Assembly: GCA_944548615.1 (NCBI GenBank)
Contig: OX155967.1
Coordinates: 20,700,752 to 20,764,751, forward strand
Direction of reading: 5' to 3'
DNA: 64,000 bases
Origin: Micropterix aruncella
Taxonomy: Eukaryota > Arthropoda > Insecta > Lepidoptera > Micropterigidae
Below are positions 42,801 through 54,800 of this stretch, in pieces (position 1 is the first letter of the stretch; each line of letters opens with the position of its first letter). A model generated the notes under the pieces. It made no database searches. It was not told the origin of the DNA and worked only from the letters and a program-made list of their open reading frames with translations. A program made the position numbers and the translations under genes.

Positions 42801-45800
42801 TACATCCTAAGTAATCACATAATAAGCCGTATTTTGAAAATTATAAATTGCTTCGTAATATGGCTCGTGAAAATAAATTTGTTTTGATAATTACTATGAG
42901 AGAATTACCATACTTAGAGTGCTATTTTCTATAGTTTTTCGATGAAATGTGACTTTTTGGAGTATAATAATTAGTTGTTTTACATATAATAAGTATATAA
43001 TGACACAATATATTTGAAAAAATATAACCAATTTTATATTATGAGCATTCAAAGTTTATTATCAAGTTGTGGACGCCAACTCTCAAAACTTTAGATTTTT
43101 CTATAATATCAGACAAAGCTGAAAGTTCTGGTGTAATTTTCTAAGAAGTATGATGCAGTAAAAGAGTTATTTTGAAAGAATTTCATATAAAAAAAAACCG
43201 TAAGTAGTCACAAATTAAAAATTTAAAAAAAAATTTTTTACGAGAATACATCAAATTTTTCTTGGTTGAATAACTAAATATTTTTGTATGCAATTAAGTA
43301 AAACAAAATAATTGTTTTGGTAAAGCATTTAATAAAGAACATAACTGTATTTACAATTTTTGCATATTTTACGTAATTTGTTATAAAAACATCGAAATGA
43401 TTTTATATGCCAGTTTTTTCAGTTCGCCAACTTTGTAATATTTATTCATTATTATCTTAATTGTTTTACGAGATAAATTTATAATGGTTTATATTTAAAA
43501 TTTCAATGCGGTCATTTTACAGTTATTCTTTTTATGATCCGTATAGTGGTTTATAACTTATGATCGTTTTCCTCAAGGCCATCGACTCTCGCCAATTTCA
43601 CGCGCCAAACTGACAAAACAAACGGGACGGCCGAATGGGCCCAATTTTAACTTCGCGATGTGAGGGGTTAATGAGTGTTTCGATTAACGAATAAGAGTCT
43701 GAAACGAATTATGTTCGTTATGAGAGGTACCACTGCATTTATATAACATATATGGAGGCCGGCCTACTTGGCTACGCGCGGATTTGTTAACCACCCCAAC
43801 CACCAATTGGCGTTTTTGGCCTCCCAGGGGCTAAAGCCCTGCTAATTAGTATCTATAGTATTTATGAAAAGTTTTCAGATACACATACTAAAAATACGAG
43901 TTTTTTTTTTTTATACCATGTACTAAATTAAACACAGCAAGGCAAGACACAAAATACTCCGGGCCATATTACTTTAACAGGCTACCGGAAAGTTTAAAAA
44001 CAATTCAAGTGAAAAGCTTATTCAAAAAATTACTTAAAGAATTCTTATTAGACAAAGCTTTTTATTCGATCGAGGAGTTTGTTAATTTTAAATGATTTTT
44101 TTAAATTTTATGGCCATTATTTTAATCAATTTTAAGTAGCATTTTTGAATTATTTTGACTTTTCTGATTTTATATTTCTTGATTATTTTAATTTGTGGTT
44201 TTAGTAAGTACATCTTAAAAATGATTTTGAGTATCGCCAGTACTAAAATGTTGCATATCGACATGTCCTAAAAGCAATAATGAAGTACATACGTTGAACT
44301 GTATGTACGTGGTGATAAATTTGGATATTTAAAAACGGACTAATAGACTGTAATTTAATGTACCTAGATATTAAGTTTCTACAATCTGTTCTACAAGATT
44401 TTTTGGAAATAAATTGAAATTGAAATATATTAAATTTATAATATCATGTATGTTACTATTTTAGGCAATCGTCGATCAGAACGCACTAATCATCAAGACC
44501 ACTTACTGCGAATTACCAAACTATGACATCATAATCCCTACGCTGCTGGAGCATGGAGTTGCCGCACTTCCGGATAAATGCAAATTGACACCTGGTGTAC
44601 CTCTGAAACCAATGCTGGCACACCCGACTCGTGGCGTACAAGAGATATTCCAAAGGTAGGCTTTTTACAAACGCTTACATTACCTAGTAGGACCATTGAC
44701 ATGGCTTTCTCTTTCTGTTCCTCTATCGTTTTCTCAGGCTGGTCGCGTGGTCTATTCTAGTATGTCAATGAGTAAGACATTTCATAAAGGATCGCTTTCT
44801 ATAGGTAGAGTAATTGATTCATAGTTACATGGTGTAGGTGTATAACAATACTGGATCACCGCTTTGTGAAGCTCAATTTGTTTACATATTTTGACCAACA
44901 AATAATATATGTTATTGTTGATTTTGATTTATATCATGAGCCTACTGAACTAATTATATTAATTTAAAACGCTATTATTCTTCTATCTAATAAGAATTCG
45001 TATAATAATTATCCTATATCCATTATGACGACCGTCAGAAGAATCTAGACATAATTTTTCCACGTATTTTCTGGAATTCTGTATAAAACACAAGGATCAA
45101 CTCGAGAAAGTCCAGCGCAGAGGACCAAGACGCTAATGTGTTTTAAAAAGCTATAATATGCAGAAAGACTTCGCAGATTGCAACTGCCCACACTCAAGGA
45201 TCGTCGGATCAGGATTGACCTCATTGATATGTATGTGATGCTTTATGCATGGAGCCAAGCTCGTAACCTTCACTTCAATATTAACAAATGTGCAGTGATG
45301 ACATACACAAGATCCCCTGATCATCTGATGTATGATTACTCCATCGCTGGATGTGTGCTTCCCAGAGTTACTGAAGTCAAGGACTTGGGAGTTTTTTTCG
45401 ACCCCAAGTTAAACTTCAAGGAACATATTAGACAACTATCTACAACTTCTTTCAAGCTTCTAGGGTTTGTGATACGGCAATCCAAGCACTTCAATAATAT
45501 TCGGGTTATGCGCACGTTGTACAACTCGATTGTTAGAAGTCGCATGGAAACGAATGCAGCTATTTGGAATCCACATGAAGATACTTATACCCTCATGCTG
45601 GAAAAGGTACAGAAGTGTTTTTTGAGATTTCTGTACTTCAAGCAGTACGGATATTATCCATTTTTGTATCCGACTGCATTTATCACAGGCATGGTTGGCT
45701 ATAATTCTCTCTGTCTCAGAAGAGAAATGCTGACCATGTCCTATATTTTCAATCTAATTCGTGGTAAAACTGATAACCCTAGCTTACTAGCCAAGGTGGA

Positions 45801-48800
45801 TCTATTCATACCAAATAATTATCTCCGTGCTCGATCGCACCATCTTTTCGCGGAGCCGTTCTCGCGCACTAACCTTACGAGGTGGAACTTGTTGGCGCGT
45901 GCTTTGCGGCGCTTAAATGAAATTCACTCGATGGCACCAGATTTTGATATTTTTACAGCCAACCCTCACTTGTTTAAATTGCAAGCTATTAATTATTTAT
46001 TCTTACATGATAGCTAGTATTATAAGTGTCATTCTATTTGTATAGTTATGGTAATATCTTTATTAATTTTACTTCTCAATGCCTTGGTTTTACTGTTATG
46101 TTGATTAGTAATAAGTGAATAAACACAATAAATAAAAAAAAAATAATAAAAAAAAAAAAATATCGCCGGATGTTATGCTTGTTAGACAAATGTGTTTAAA
46201 TGCCCCGAGTTGTCTTCAATCTTTAAGCGGAACCACGCGCATCATCTACGAAGTCACGGCCTTAAACCTTAGAAGTCACATTGGAGGAAACACTATAAGA
46301 TCTCAACGGATGTTATAATTACCCCGAGTTGTCTTCATTCTTTAAGCTCGGACTCTTTTTAAATTTTAAATTCTTAAGGACTCCACTTTAATTCGGAGAA
46401 AACACGATTCCATAACAATCCCAGGAAACACTTCCTAGCCAACCGGATTGTGGACCAGTGGAACAGTTTACCTGCTGAAGTGGCTGAAGTGTGTAGTGCC
46501 AACATATTTAAAAATACATGTACATTTAAAAAATGCCATAAACAAACTTCAGTTATTAGTGTTAAATTCAGATATATCCGCACACATGCTGCCTGTCTCT
46601 AAAGTAACAATAATAATAATAGTAGATAAGTACACTGTCAAAATAAATTGTTTTACCACTAGATAATCGAATACACTTAAAAGGCCGCTCTACACTTATT
46701 CCGCGAATCGCGTGCGAAGCCGTGAAGGGGCGCGAACGCGTAGTGTGGAGCCGTTTCGCATATTCTTCGCGGCTTCGCGCCCTGTTCCTCAATTTTTGTC
46801 AGTTTTCTGTTGCATGAACTTAGTGCGACGCGACTACAAACCCACACGTGGGTTTCATCATCATCATCATCATCATCATTTATTCATACCATAAAAGCAT
46901 TTCACAATACTGAGGAACATGTCAAATTTTACAATCATAATTTACCGGATGATAAAACCGCTTTGATTAATTATAAGGAAAAAAAAATTATTGTAATCAG
47001 AGGTGATTACTTAAAAATAGTCAAATTTACAAAATAATCAATAATCAAACAAATAATAATCAATACCATAAAAAGAAAAATTCTGAAACATGCGTAATTA
47101 AAAACAATGTCAATAAAATCTAAAACTTAGTTCGAAAGTATAGTCATGATATGGTTATTTATAATCAAGCAATTGTGGATTTATTTACGAAATTACTTTA
47201 CGAAATTAAAGTATAGTCATAATATGGATATTTATAATCAAGCAATTGTGGACGCAATATCATAAAAGTCGTCCAGTTTGTAAAGGGCATGTTTGACTAA
47301 CTGATTTTTCAAGCAGATTTTATATGCTGCCATCTCAAGTCTTTTCGTTGATGATGGCAAAGCATTGAACAATTTAAAACTTATATATAAAAATGTTTTT
47401 TGATATTTAGTCAAGCGTACTTTAGGCTATAACACATTGTTCTTATGTCGCGTATTATGGCTATGCCGAGTGGAGTGAAGCTCGCAATTTAAAACATTCT
47501 CTTTGGCGTATAAAAGGCACTGATATATGTACATAGACGACATGGTAAGGATACCAGCTTTAATAAAAAAAGGGGTGCAATGTGTTTCTCTGCTTACACC
47601 AAAAATTGTCCTAACGGCTTGCTTTTGTAGCACAAAAACGCGATGGGTATCGGTTGCATTACCCCATAGTAGTATCGCATAAGACATCTTTGAATGGAAG
47701 CAGGAGTGATACACACTGATCGCTGCACGTTCGCCAGCCAGAAATTTCACCTTTCTTATAGCATAGACTGCCGATGACAAAGTTGCACACAAATTATCGA
47801 TATGTTGATTCCAGTTTAAATTTTCATCTAAAGTGATCCCTAAGAATTTAGTATTTCTGACAATATTTATATTTTCTGATTCCATTTTAATCGTAATATT
47901 TTTGTCACTCTTTTTAGTAGTTGAAAATTTCATCGCTACCGTTTTTGATGGGTTTATGAAAAGTTGATTTTTTTCAAACCAAGTGTTAGCCACAAGAAGC
48001 TGCTCGTTTATCAGGTTTTCCAAGACCTGGGTGTTTTTATTTTCAAAAAAGAAGCTGGTGTCATCGGCGTATAGAAGCGTCTTTACTGGCGGCGTAATTG
48101 TCCTATCGATATCATTAATAAAAATAATAAATAGTAGTGGTCCAAGTATAGAGCCCTGAGGTACCCCGCGTGAAATTAATTTTGGCAATGACTTAGCATT
48201 GTTTATTTCCACAATTTGGTATCTCCTATTTAGATATGATGTGATCAGGCTATGAGCTCTACCGCGGATACCATACCTCTCTAGTTTATCTAGAAGAATC
48301 TGGTGATTCACACAGTCGAAGGCCTTCGATAGATCGCAAAAAACGGCTATGGGGTTTTGAGATGTGTCAAGTGATTCTAAAATTTGCTTTACTAACTCGC
48401 TAATTGCCATAGTTGTCGACTTATGCTTTCTGAAGCCGAATTGATTTCTTATAATAACATTAAAAGTATCTAAAAAAGTATTTATTCTATTAAATATAAT
48501 TTTCTCAAAGACCTTTGAGAAACACGGCAACAAAGATATAGGGCGAAAGTTATTTATATCTGTTTTACTGCCTTTTTTAAATATCGGCAAAACCTTTGCT
48601 GTTTTCATATCAGTGGGGAAAATGCCTTGCTTTAGGCATTTATTTAAAATCGGTAATAGGATGGGCGTAATTATTGGCGATATATCCTTAATTAATTTCA
48701 TGGAGTGGCCCCATATGTCAGTAGCCGACTTGGATTTTAATGATTTAAAACACGCACTAAGTTCACCCTCTGTGATCGAATAGAGGTGTAATGAGGCAGG

Positions 48801-51800
48801 CAAACTATCCGGTAGACTCACACTTTGATTACTTTTCGCCGTGTCTATAATGATATTACATGTATTAATGAAGTGGTAATTAAAGATGTTTGTAAGTTCC
48901 TGTGGATTTGTGTATTTTATCTGATTGTGTAGTAATTCGATAGATTCGATGTTTCTTGTAGTTTTGTTCCTACATTCTCTATTTATAATGTCCCATGTCG
49001 TCCGACTTTGGTTTTTAGAATTAAGAATTTCATTATTAATTGATAGTCTCTTTGCGGATATAACAGTCATCCTGTAAACTTGTTTATATTTATTGTAGTA
49101 GCATCTTAGGGAGCCGCTTTCGTAGCGATTTAGTACATCTTGTAGAAGTTGTAGTTTAGTTTGTGATATTTGAAGTCCACGTGTGATCCAAGATGGTTTC
49201 TTGCATTGTTTAGATGTACATAAGCGTTTTGGAAAACTTGACTCAAAAATAAGATTGAATTTTCTAATGAAATTTGTAAAAACATTATCAGGCCCTGAGT
49301 TTAAATCTAGTTTCACGCTTGCTACTTGCTTATAAAATATAGCCTTATTTGTATCAGTTATCTGCCGTTTCCAAACATGCCCTTTATATGACATTTTTTT
49401 AATACATAAAGTCTCTAATATCTGTGCATTGTGATCAGAAAAAGTAATAACGACATTATGAATATAAGAATGGTCTGTTGAAACATTAGTGAAGATATTG
49501 TCAATGCAAGTCGCACTACCCGTTGTTTTGTTGATTCTGGTGGGAAAATCCACCATCGTCTGCAGTCCATATGACATAAAGAGATCTTTTAGTGAGTTTG
49601 CTTGCGATGATAGCTTCAATAAATCCACGTTGAAGTCCCCGGTAATAACAAATGCTTCATCCTTGCGCTTGCTAATGATACTTAAGATCTTGTCCATTTG
49701 GCATAAGAATATGTTGAAATCGCTATTTGGGCTTCGATATATACATACAATGATGTATCTAGTTGTTTTTACCTCAATGCATGATATTTCAATGATTTTT
49801 TCAACCGATAAGTCCACAATATCTGGTCTACTTTTTGCTTCAACTGTTTCCTTTGTCAGTATACAGCAACCACCGCGTATGTGTGTTTGTCGACAGAAGT
49901 AGCTCGTAAGTCTAAAATCTTTTATATGTAATGTATCGATATTGTAATCTTTTATATGTAATGTATCGGTTTGTAGTCGCGTCTTCCTAATTAATATATA
50001 GGCAAAAGCGGCTACTTCGTCGCCAGTTACGTGAAGCCAAGAAAGCCGGGGATAAAGCCCTCTGCCACAACTTCTCGCGCGCGTACCGCTCTATACTAAA
50101 ACTCATACAGAGCGTAGCAACGCAAAACGACAAGCGCAAGGCAGCATTTCTCAAATCCAAAGAGGAAGCCCGGTTCGACAAAAACCGTTTTAACTACAGC
50201 AAAACGGTTTTGTCTGCCGCCAAGGGAAAAATCCAAATCCCGGAAGAAATGGCCACGGAATATTTTTCGACCACGTATGAGGACCCAATGCGGCTCCATA
50301 ATTACAGCCCTCCGCCGGGCATTACACCTCCGCCCCTGCCTACGGTAGCTTTTGCTTCTCAACCTCCATCTCTAGATGAGATTCTTAATCAAGTAAAGAG
50401 GAAGCCGTCGGGCTCTACTCCGGGTCCCGATGGTATTCCCTATTTAGTATACAAAAAATGCCCCTGCCTTCTGCAATATTTAGGATCCATCTTCCGAAAT
50501 ATATGGAATAGCGGTGTAGTCCCACAGAATTTTGGCCGAGCGACAGTCATCTTAATTCCGAAGGTCCCAGTTTGCACCGGACCAAAGGACGCTCGGCCCA
50601 TTGCTCTCACAGACACTGTGGCCAAAATCTTTTTTAGCATAGTCCACACGAGGATGAGCGAATTCATGCACCGGAATGAGTACCTTGGAGTATCAGTTCA
50701 AAAAGGCTTCATGCGTGGCGTCTCGGGCTGCCTCGAGCACAATTCTCTCCTGGCTGCTGCCATCAAGGATGCGAGACAGCACGAACGCCAAATCAATGTA
50801 TGCTGGCTCGACCTAGAGAATGCCTTTGGGTCAATCCGACACAGTCTCCTCCACTTTGCACTCCGCTGGTACAACTTCCCACCAGTCGTGCGTGACATTG
50901 TAGCCTCCTACTACAACTGTCTGACTTTCCATGTTAAAACGCAAGAATGGACTACCCGCTCTATACCATATTCAATTGGACTATTTCAGGGCTGTTGCCT
51001 CTCCCCAACGATTTTTAATATAGTTTTTAATATACTGCTGGAAAGCCTGACCCAGTTTGACAGGAAGTGGGGCTACCGTTTTAAAACAGACGGCCAATAC
51101 ACCTCGTCGTGCCTCGCTTTTGCCGACGACCTAACTTTCATCACCAGAAGCCCCAAGCAGCTTTCCCTGCTATTACAGAAAGTGGAGCTTTTCTGCGACT
51201 GGTCAGGCTGTATAAAAGTGAAGCCCTCCAAATGTTTTTGCCTTGGACTCGCCCGCATGGGCACAACATTTACATCCTATGACCCCAAATTGGTCTATAA
51301 GGGCTCTAATATCTGCCTGCTCTAATCCTGCGAAAATAGATGCCTTGCTAATTTCTGGCCCTCGTAAGGCCTGGATCTATGACAATTATCTAACGTCACA
51401 TTTGTCATGGCCCTTTCTTATTTACGATTTTACCAAAACCCAACTGTCCCGTCTAGATGCGCTGGTGACAGCTAGTTTAAAATCCTGGCTGTCCTTAGCC
51501 AAACCAGCTGACCCCTCGACTCTCTTCAGGTCCAAACAAAATTTTGGGCTAGCGCTTAAACTGCCCTCTCTGCTCTACGTCAACTCCAGAATAACCAAAA
51601 ATTCGATTCTGTGCAATTCCAAAGATCCGGCAATATCGAAGCACGTAATAAGTGGCCGTAGTGATTCAAATGATCTACAAGCCCGCGTAGACTTCCACAA
51701 AAAGTTCCTTACTGGAATCAGCCAGAATGGCACTGGTCTGGGGTATGGCAGTACAACCACGAGCGACGTGGACTTGAAGAAGTCTCTTTTGCGGGGAGAT

Positions 51801-54800
51801 TACGACAGCAAGAGTATGGCTCATGCTATTGGCCTTCAATGCCAGAATGATTGGACAACAATTGGGGACTTTTGCATTCCGCCTCCAATGCACTGGAAGG
51901 TAATGCTCTATGACTGGACGCCAGAGATGCTGAAATTTTATTTGAATGCCTTTCAGCATACACTTCCAGACCCCAGTAACCTCGCTCGTTGGAGCTTTGC
52001 CGAGGATAGTTCTTGTCCCCTCTGTAGCAATACCCCTTGCACAGCTAGACACATTCTAGCTGGCTGCAAGGTGGCCTTAGATCAAGGACGGTACACTTAC
52101 CGCCATGACAAAGTTCTCGCTGTTATTCGCGAGGTAATTAGTCTCTCAGTGGCTCGTGCCAACAAGGGTTTGACAGTATCCTCCAAACCCCCAATACAGT
52201 TTGTGCGGGATGGCTCTAAAGGCAAAAAACATTTAACTACAAAACCTTTCTCAATAATCGAGAAAGCTACAGATTGGATTCTGGAGGTTGATTCGGTGTC
52301 TAAGCAGTATAAATTCCCTGAAAGTCTCGGATGCACAGCCCTCCGTCCAGATATAACTCTTTACTCTCTATCTCGGAAGGTGGCTCTTATTGTAGAATTA
52401 ACTGTTCCATGGGAATCAAATATCCCAAAAGACCACGAGTACAAATTAAATAAATACCATGATCTTGCAAATGCCGTAACCCGGAACGGCTTCACTGTTC
52501 ACCTTCACGCGGTGGAAGTTGGCGCTCGTGGCCTGCCAGCTAAATCTCTATTTCACCTCTTTAAAGATCTTGGCCTTTCCAGAAAAATAATCAACTCTTT
52601 CTTAGAAAAATTATCTAAAACTGCGATTTGCGCATCTCAAATTCTATGGCTTCGAAGGGGGAGTGAATGGGTGGCAAGGTGAACGCTCACATGTGGCAAG
52701 ACAGCTGTCCTAAACCTACCACAGCCGGTTCGTAAGTCCGGAATCCACTGCTCACCCCCCAGAAGTGTAAAAAATAGTATTATGATGGGCCCGACTCCGG
52801 TCGGTGAATTCCATGGCAGCTCCGTTTGTATTTATTTATTATTACTGAGATTACCTACAAAATTACTGTAAACTGGATGAACCAATTTTAGCTGCAGTTT
52901 CTTAAATACTACTAAACCGAACACGTTTTGTGGGATGCAAATCGTGAAGGTTATAAGAACAAATTTAAAAATCACGATGCGAGATTAGCGCCATGATGAA
53001 AAATCAAGTAGAAATTTTGAAAAAAAAAAGGAATTCTTTACTATCTAGTTACAGAAATAACAAAAGAAAAGTAAAAAAATCCTACTTGAAAAAGCCCAGT
53101 TGTTTTGCATATGAAATAATGGATGGATGATTAAATATTGTTTTCACTTTTATTATATTCATAATTATAGTGCGCTATTGCGCACAATATGCGGGACGCA
53201 GTTGCAGCTACTCTGACGTCCATCTCCTTCAAATGCGCGAACTATACTGTGAAACTACCGCGAACCGTTGCGAGTTTGGAGCTTTGTTTTGCTCATTGCG
53301 AGTTCGCAGTGAGTTCGCTCCGAGAAGTCGCATAGCGATTCGCAGACTAAGTGTAGAGCGGCCATAATGTATTTACTTGTCATGTGTAACTTCTGAAGTA
53401 CGAATATTCAAGGCATCATTGATGTGAATTTATTTTTTTTTCAGATTTGAGGGCTGTCACTTCACCTGTGAATGGAAATACGATGGAGAGAGGGCGCAGA
53501 TTCACGTTCCAGCCTCGGATGATAAGGCAGATCTGAAAGCAGCAAAGATCTTCAGTAGGAATCAGGTAAGTCAATACCGAAATGTCAACATGAAATTCAT
53601 TGGGGAGGGGAGGGGATACAAAAAAAAGAGGCAATGGTTTCTATGTATGTCATAAGCAGAGTTTGGATGGGAAGGGGGGTTTGGAATTGGTTGGGAATTG
53701 TGATGTTTCTATCGATTTTTATTGCATTTTTAATATTTTTTCTGAATCAAGATTTTGTTTAATCATAGATATAAAGTAAAATACCTGAATATTTATTTGG
53801 TTCCTAGAGTTACATTTTATTTTATAATGAAAAAAAAATATTTGTTAAATTTGCAGAGGGTAATAAAAAAACAAAATGATGTTTGAAAATAGAAGTTTCT
53901 ACAAAAGTAATTGATTATAATAAAGGGAAATGAATTTTCGTTATAATGGCAAGAATAAATCATAAACCCATTCTTTACAGTTTTTTTGCCTTCTGCTCGG
54001 AGATGAATTGGCACATCTAGGGCCATGTAATATAGAAGTCAAATCAACTAGTCAAGCTTTCTTGCGGCACAATAGAACGGATATTTTTTTATAATTTTAT
54101 ATACTGAAGTGAGTTTGCAGATACCATGGTCTTACTAGTCAATGGTTGGTAATGTAATGTCACCAGCATTATTATAAAGATGTATAAAATGATCCTGACC
54201 TTTATGGAGGTAAGCTTCATTGGTCCTTAACCGGTCGGAAGCCAGCCTTTGCGTGCAGAAAACTGCACTGCAACGTTTTAGTCAATTTTGTAAATAAATA
54301 TCAACAATATCGTTTTTTCATGATTTTCCCCTTGTTACATAGTAATTAATCTTGGTAGTCATGTATATTATATAACTATATATATATGGCAAAAACGGCT
54401 ACGCGTAGATCTGTCAAACGATGCAAAATTCCTATAGGCATTGTTGGCGTCCGACCGGTTAATGAAGGACTATGTGCTAAGTGCAGGTAGTCGGACGACT
54501 GGCCACCCCTCCGCTTTACATCATTATCCAGAATCTCTTCCAAAAGTTATTTACTCTTCTGTCGACTTTCTTGGTGACTCGGTCTTAAAACGAGGTAATT
54601 AGACATACTCGTCAACATACTTCACTTCTTCCCCATTCAGATACATATAACCTTTGTAAAAGGAGTTGCAAGGTAGGTTTGTTTTATCACTGGTAATTTC
54701 TAGATCAACTTTTTTGCTCTGTACTGATGTAAGGAACTGTGGTATTCTAAATACACATAATTCTATACTCTACAGGAAGACAACACGTCTAAATACCCGG

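Larger units (their letters stand above)
41522..43740. mobile_element. pogo/Tigger-like MITE holding a solo LTR and a T1 element
   Basis: Left end TAGTGAAACCTCTCATAA; right end, read inwards, CAGTGGTACCTCTCATAACG, as in pogo-type TIRs. Without its two passengers (41550-42170 and 42260-43667) the element is only about 190 bp. Inner repeats CCTCTCATAACGAG and TCATAACGAATAATT fit this family. Confidence 0.65.
41387..43834. mobile_element. TTAA MITE family T3, interrupted by a pogo-like element
   Basis: Left part 41387-41521 (after TTAA at 41383) matches 54231 onward; right part about 43741-43834 continues the same family (ATATGG, then GGCTACGCG-GGAT). The break is at the TATA target of the pogo-like element. 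The right terminus is degenerate. Confidence 0.6.
49995..52845 (+). mobile_element. RLE-LINE copy 7, the longest copy in the window
   Basis: 5'-truncated LINE with RT and a C-terminal restriction-enzyme-like nuclease, 3' UTR and TTTATTTATT tail. It stands head to head with the CR1-type LINE, 12-17 bp apart. Copies 1-6, 8 and 9 are pieces of the same family. Confidence 0.9.
46683..53363. mobile_element. TIR element (GGCCGCTCTACACTTA ends) interrupted by two LINEs
   Basis: GGCCGCTCTACACTTA at 46683-46698 is matched perfectly in inverse at 53348-53363, and the similarity continues inwards with CGCGAATCGC-type sequence. Everything between about 46843 and 52845 is two LINE insertions. The remaining parts (about 160 and 500 bp) would form a MITE. 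No clear target duplication is visible, so the pairing of the ends is inferred. Confidence 0.5.

Noticed and set aside
46810..46894. Run of eight histidines in a short frame
   Set aside because: It is the (ATG)n/(CAT)n tail of the LINE at 46843-49967, not a coding poly-His stretch.
49489..49902. 137-codon frame on the plus strand
   Set aside because: Shadow of the LINE endonuclease domain, which is clearly coded on the minus strand.
50210..51325. Start of the RLE-LINE RT protein at 50210
   Set aside because: This is a TTG inside the frame. Homology and the open frame continue to the truncated 5' edge near 50000, so it is not a real start.
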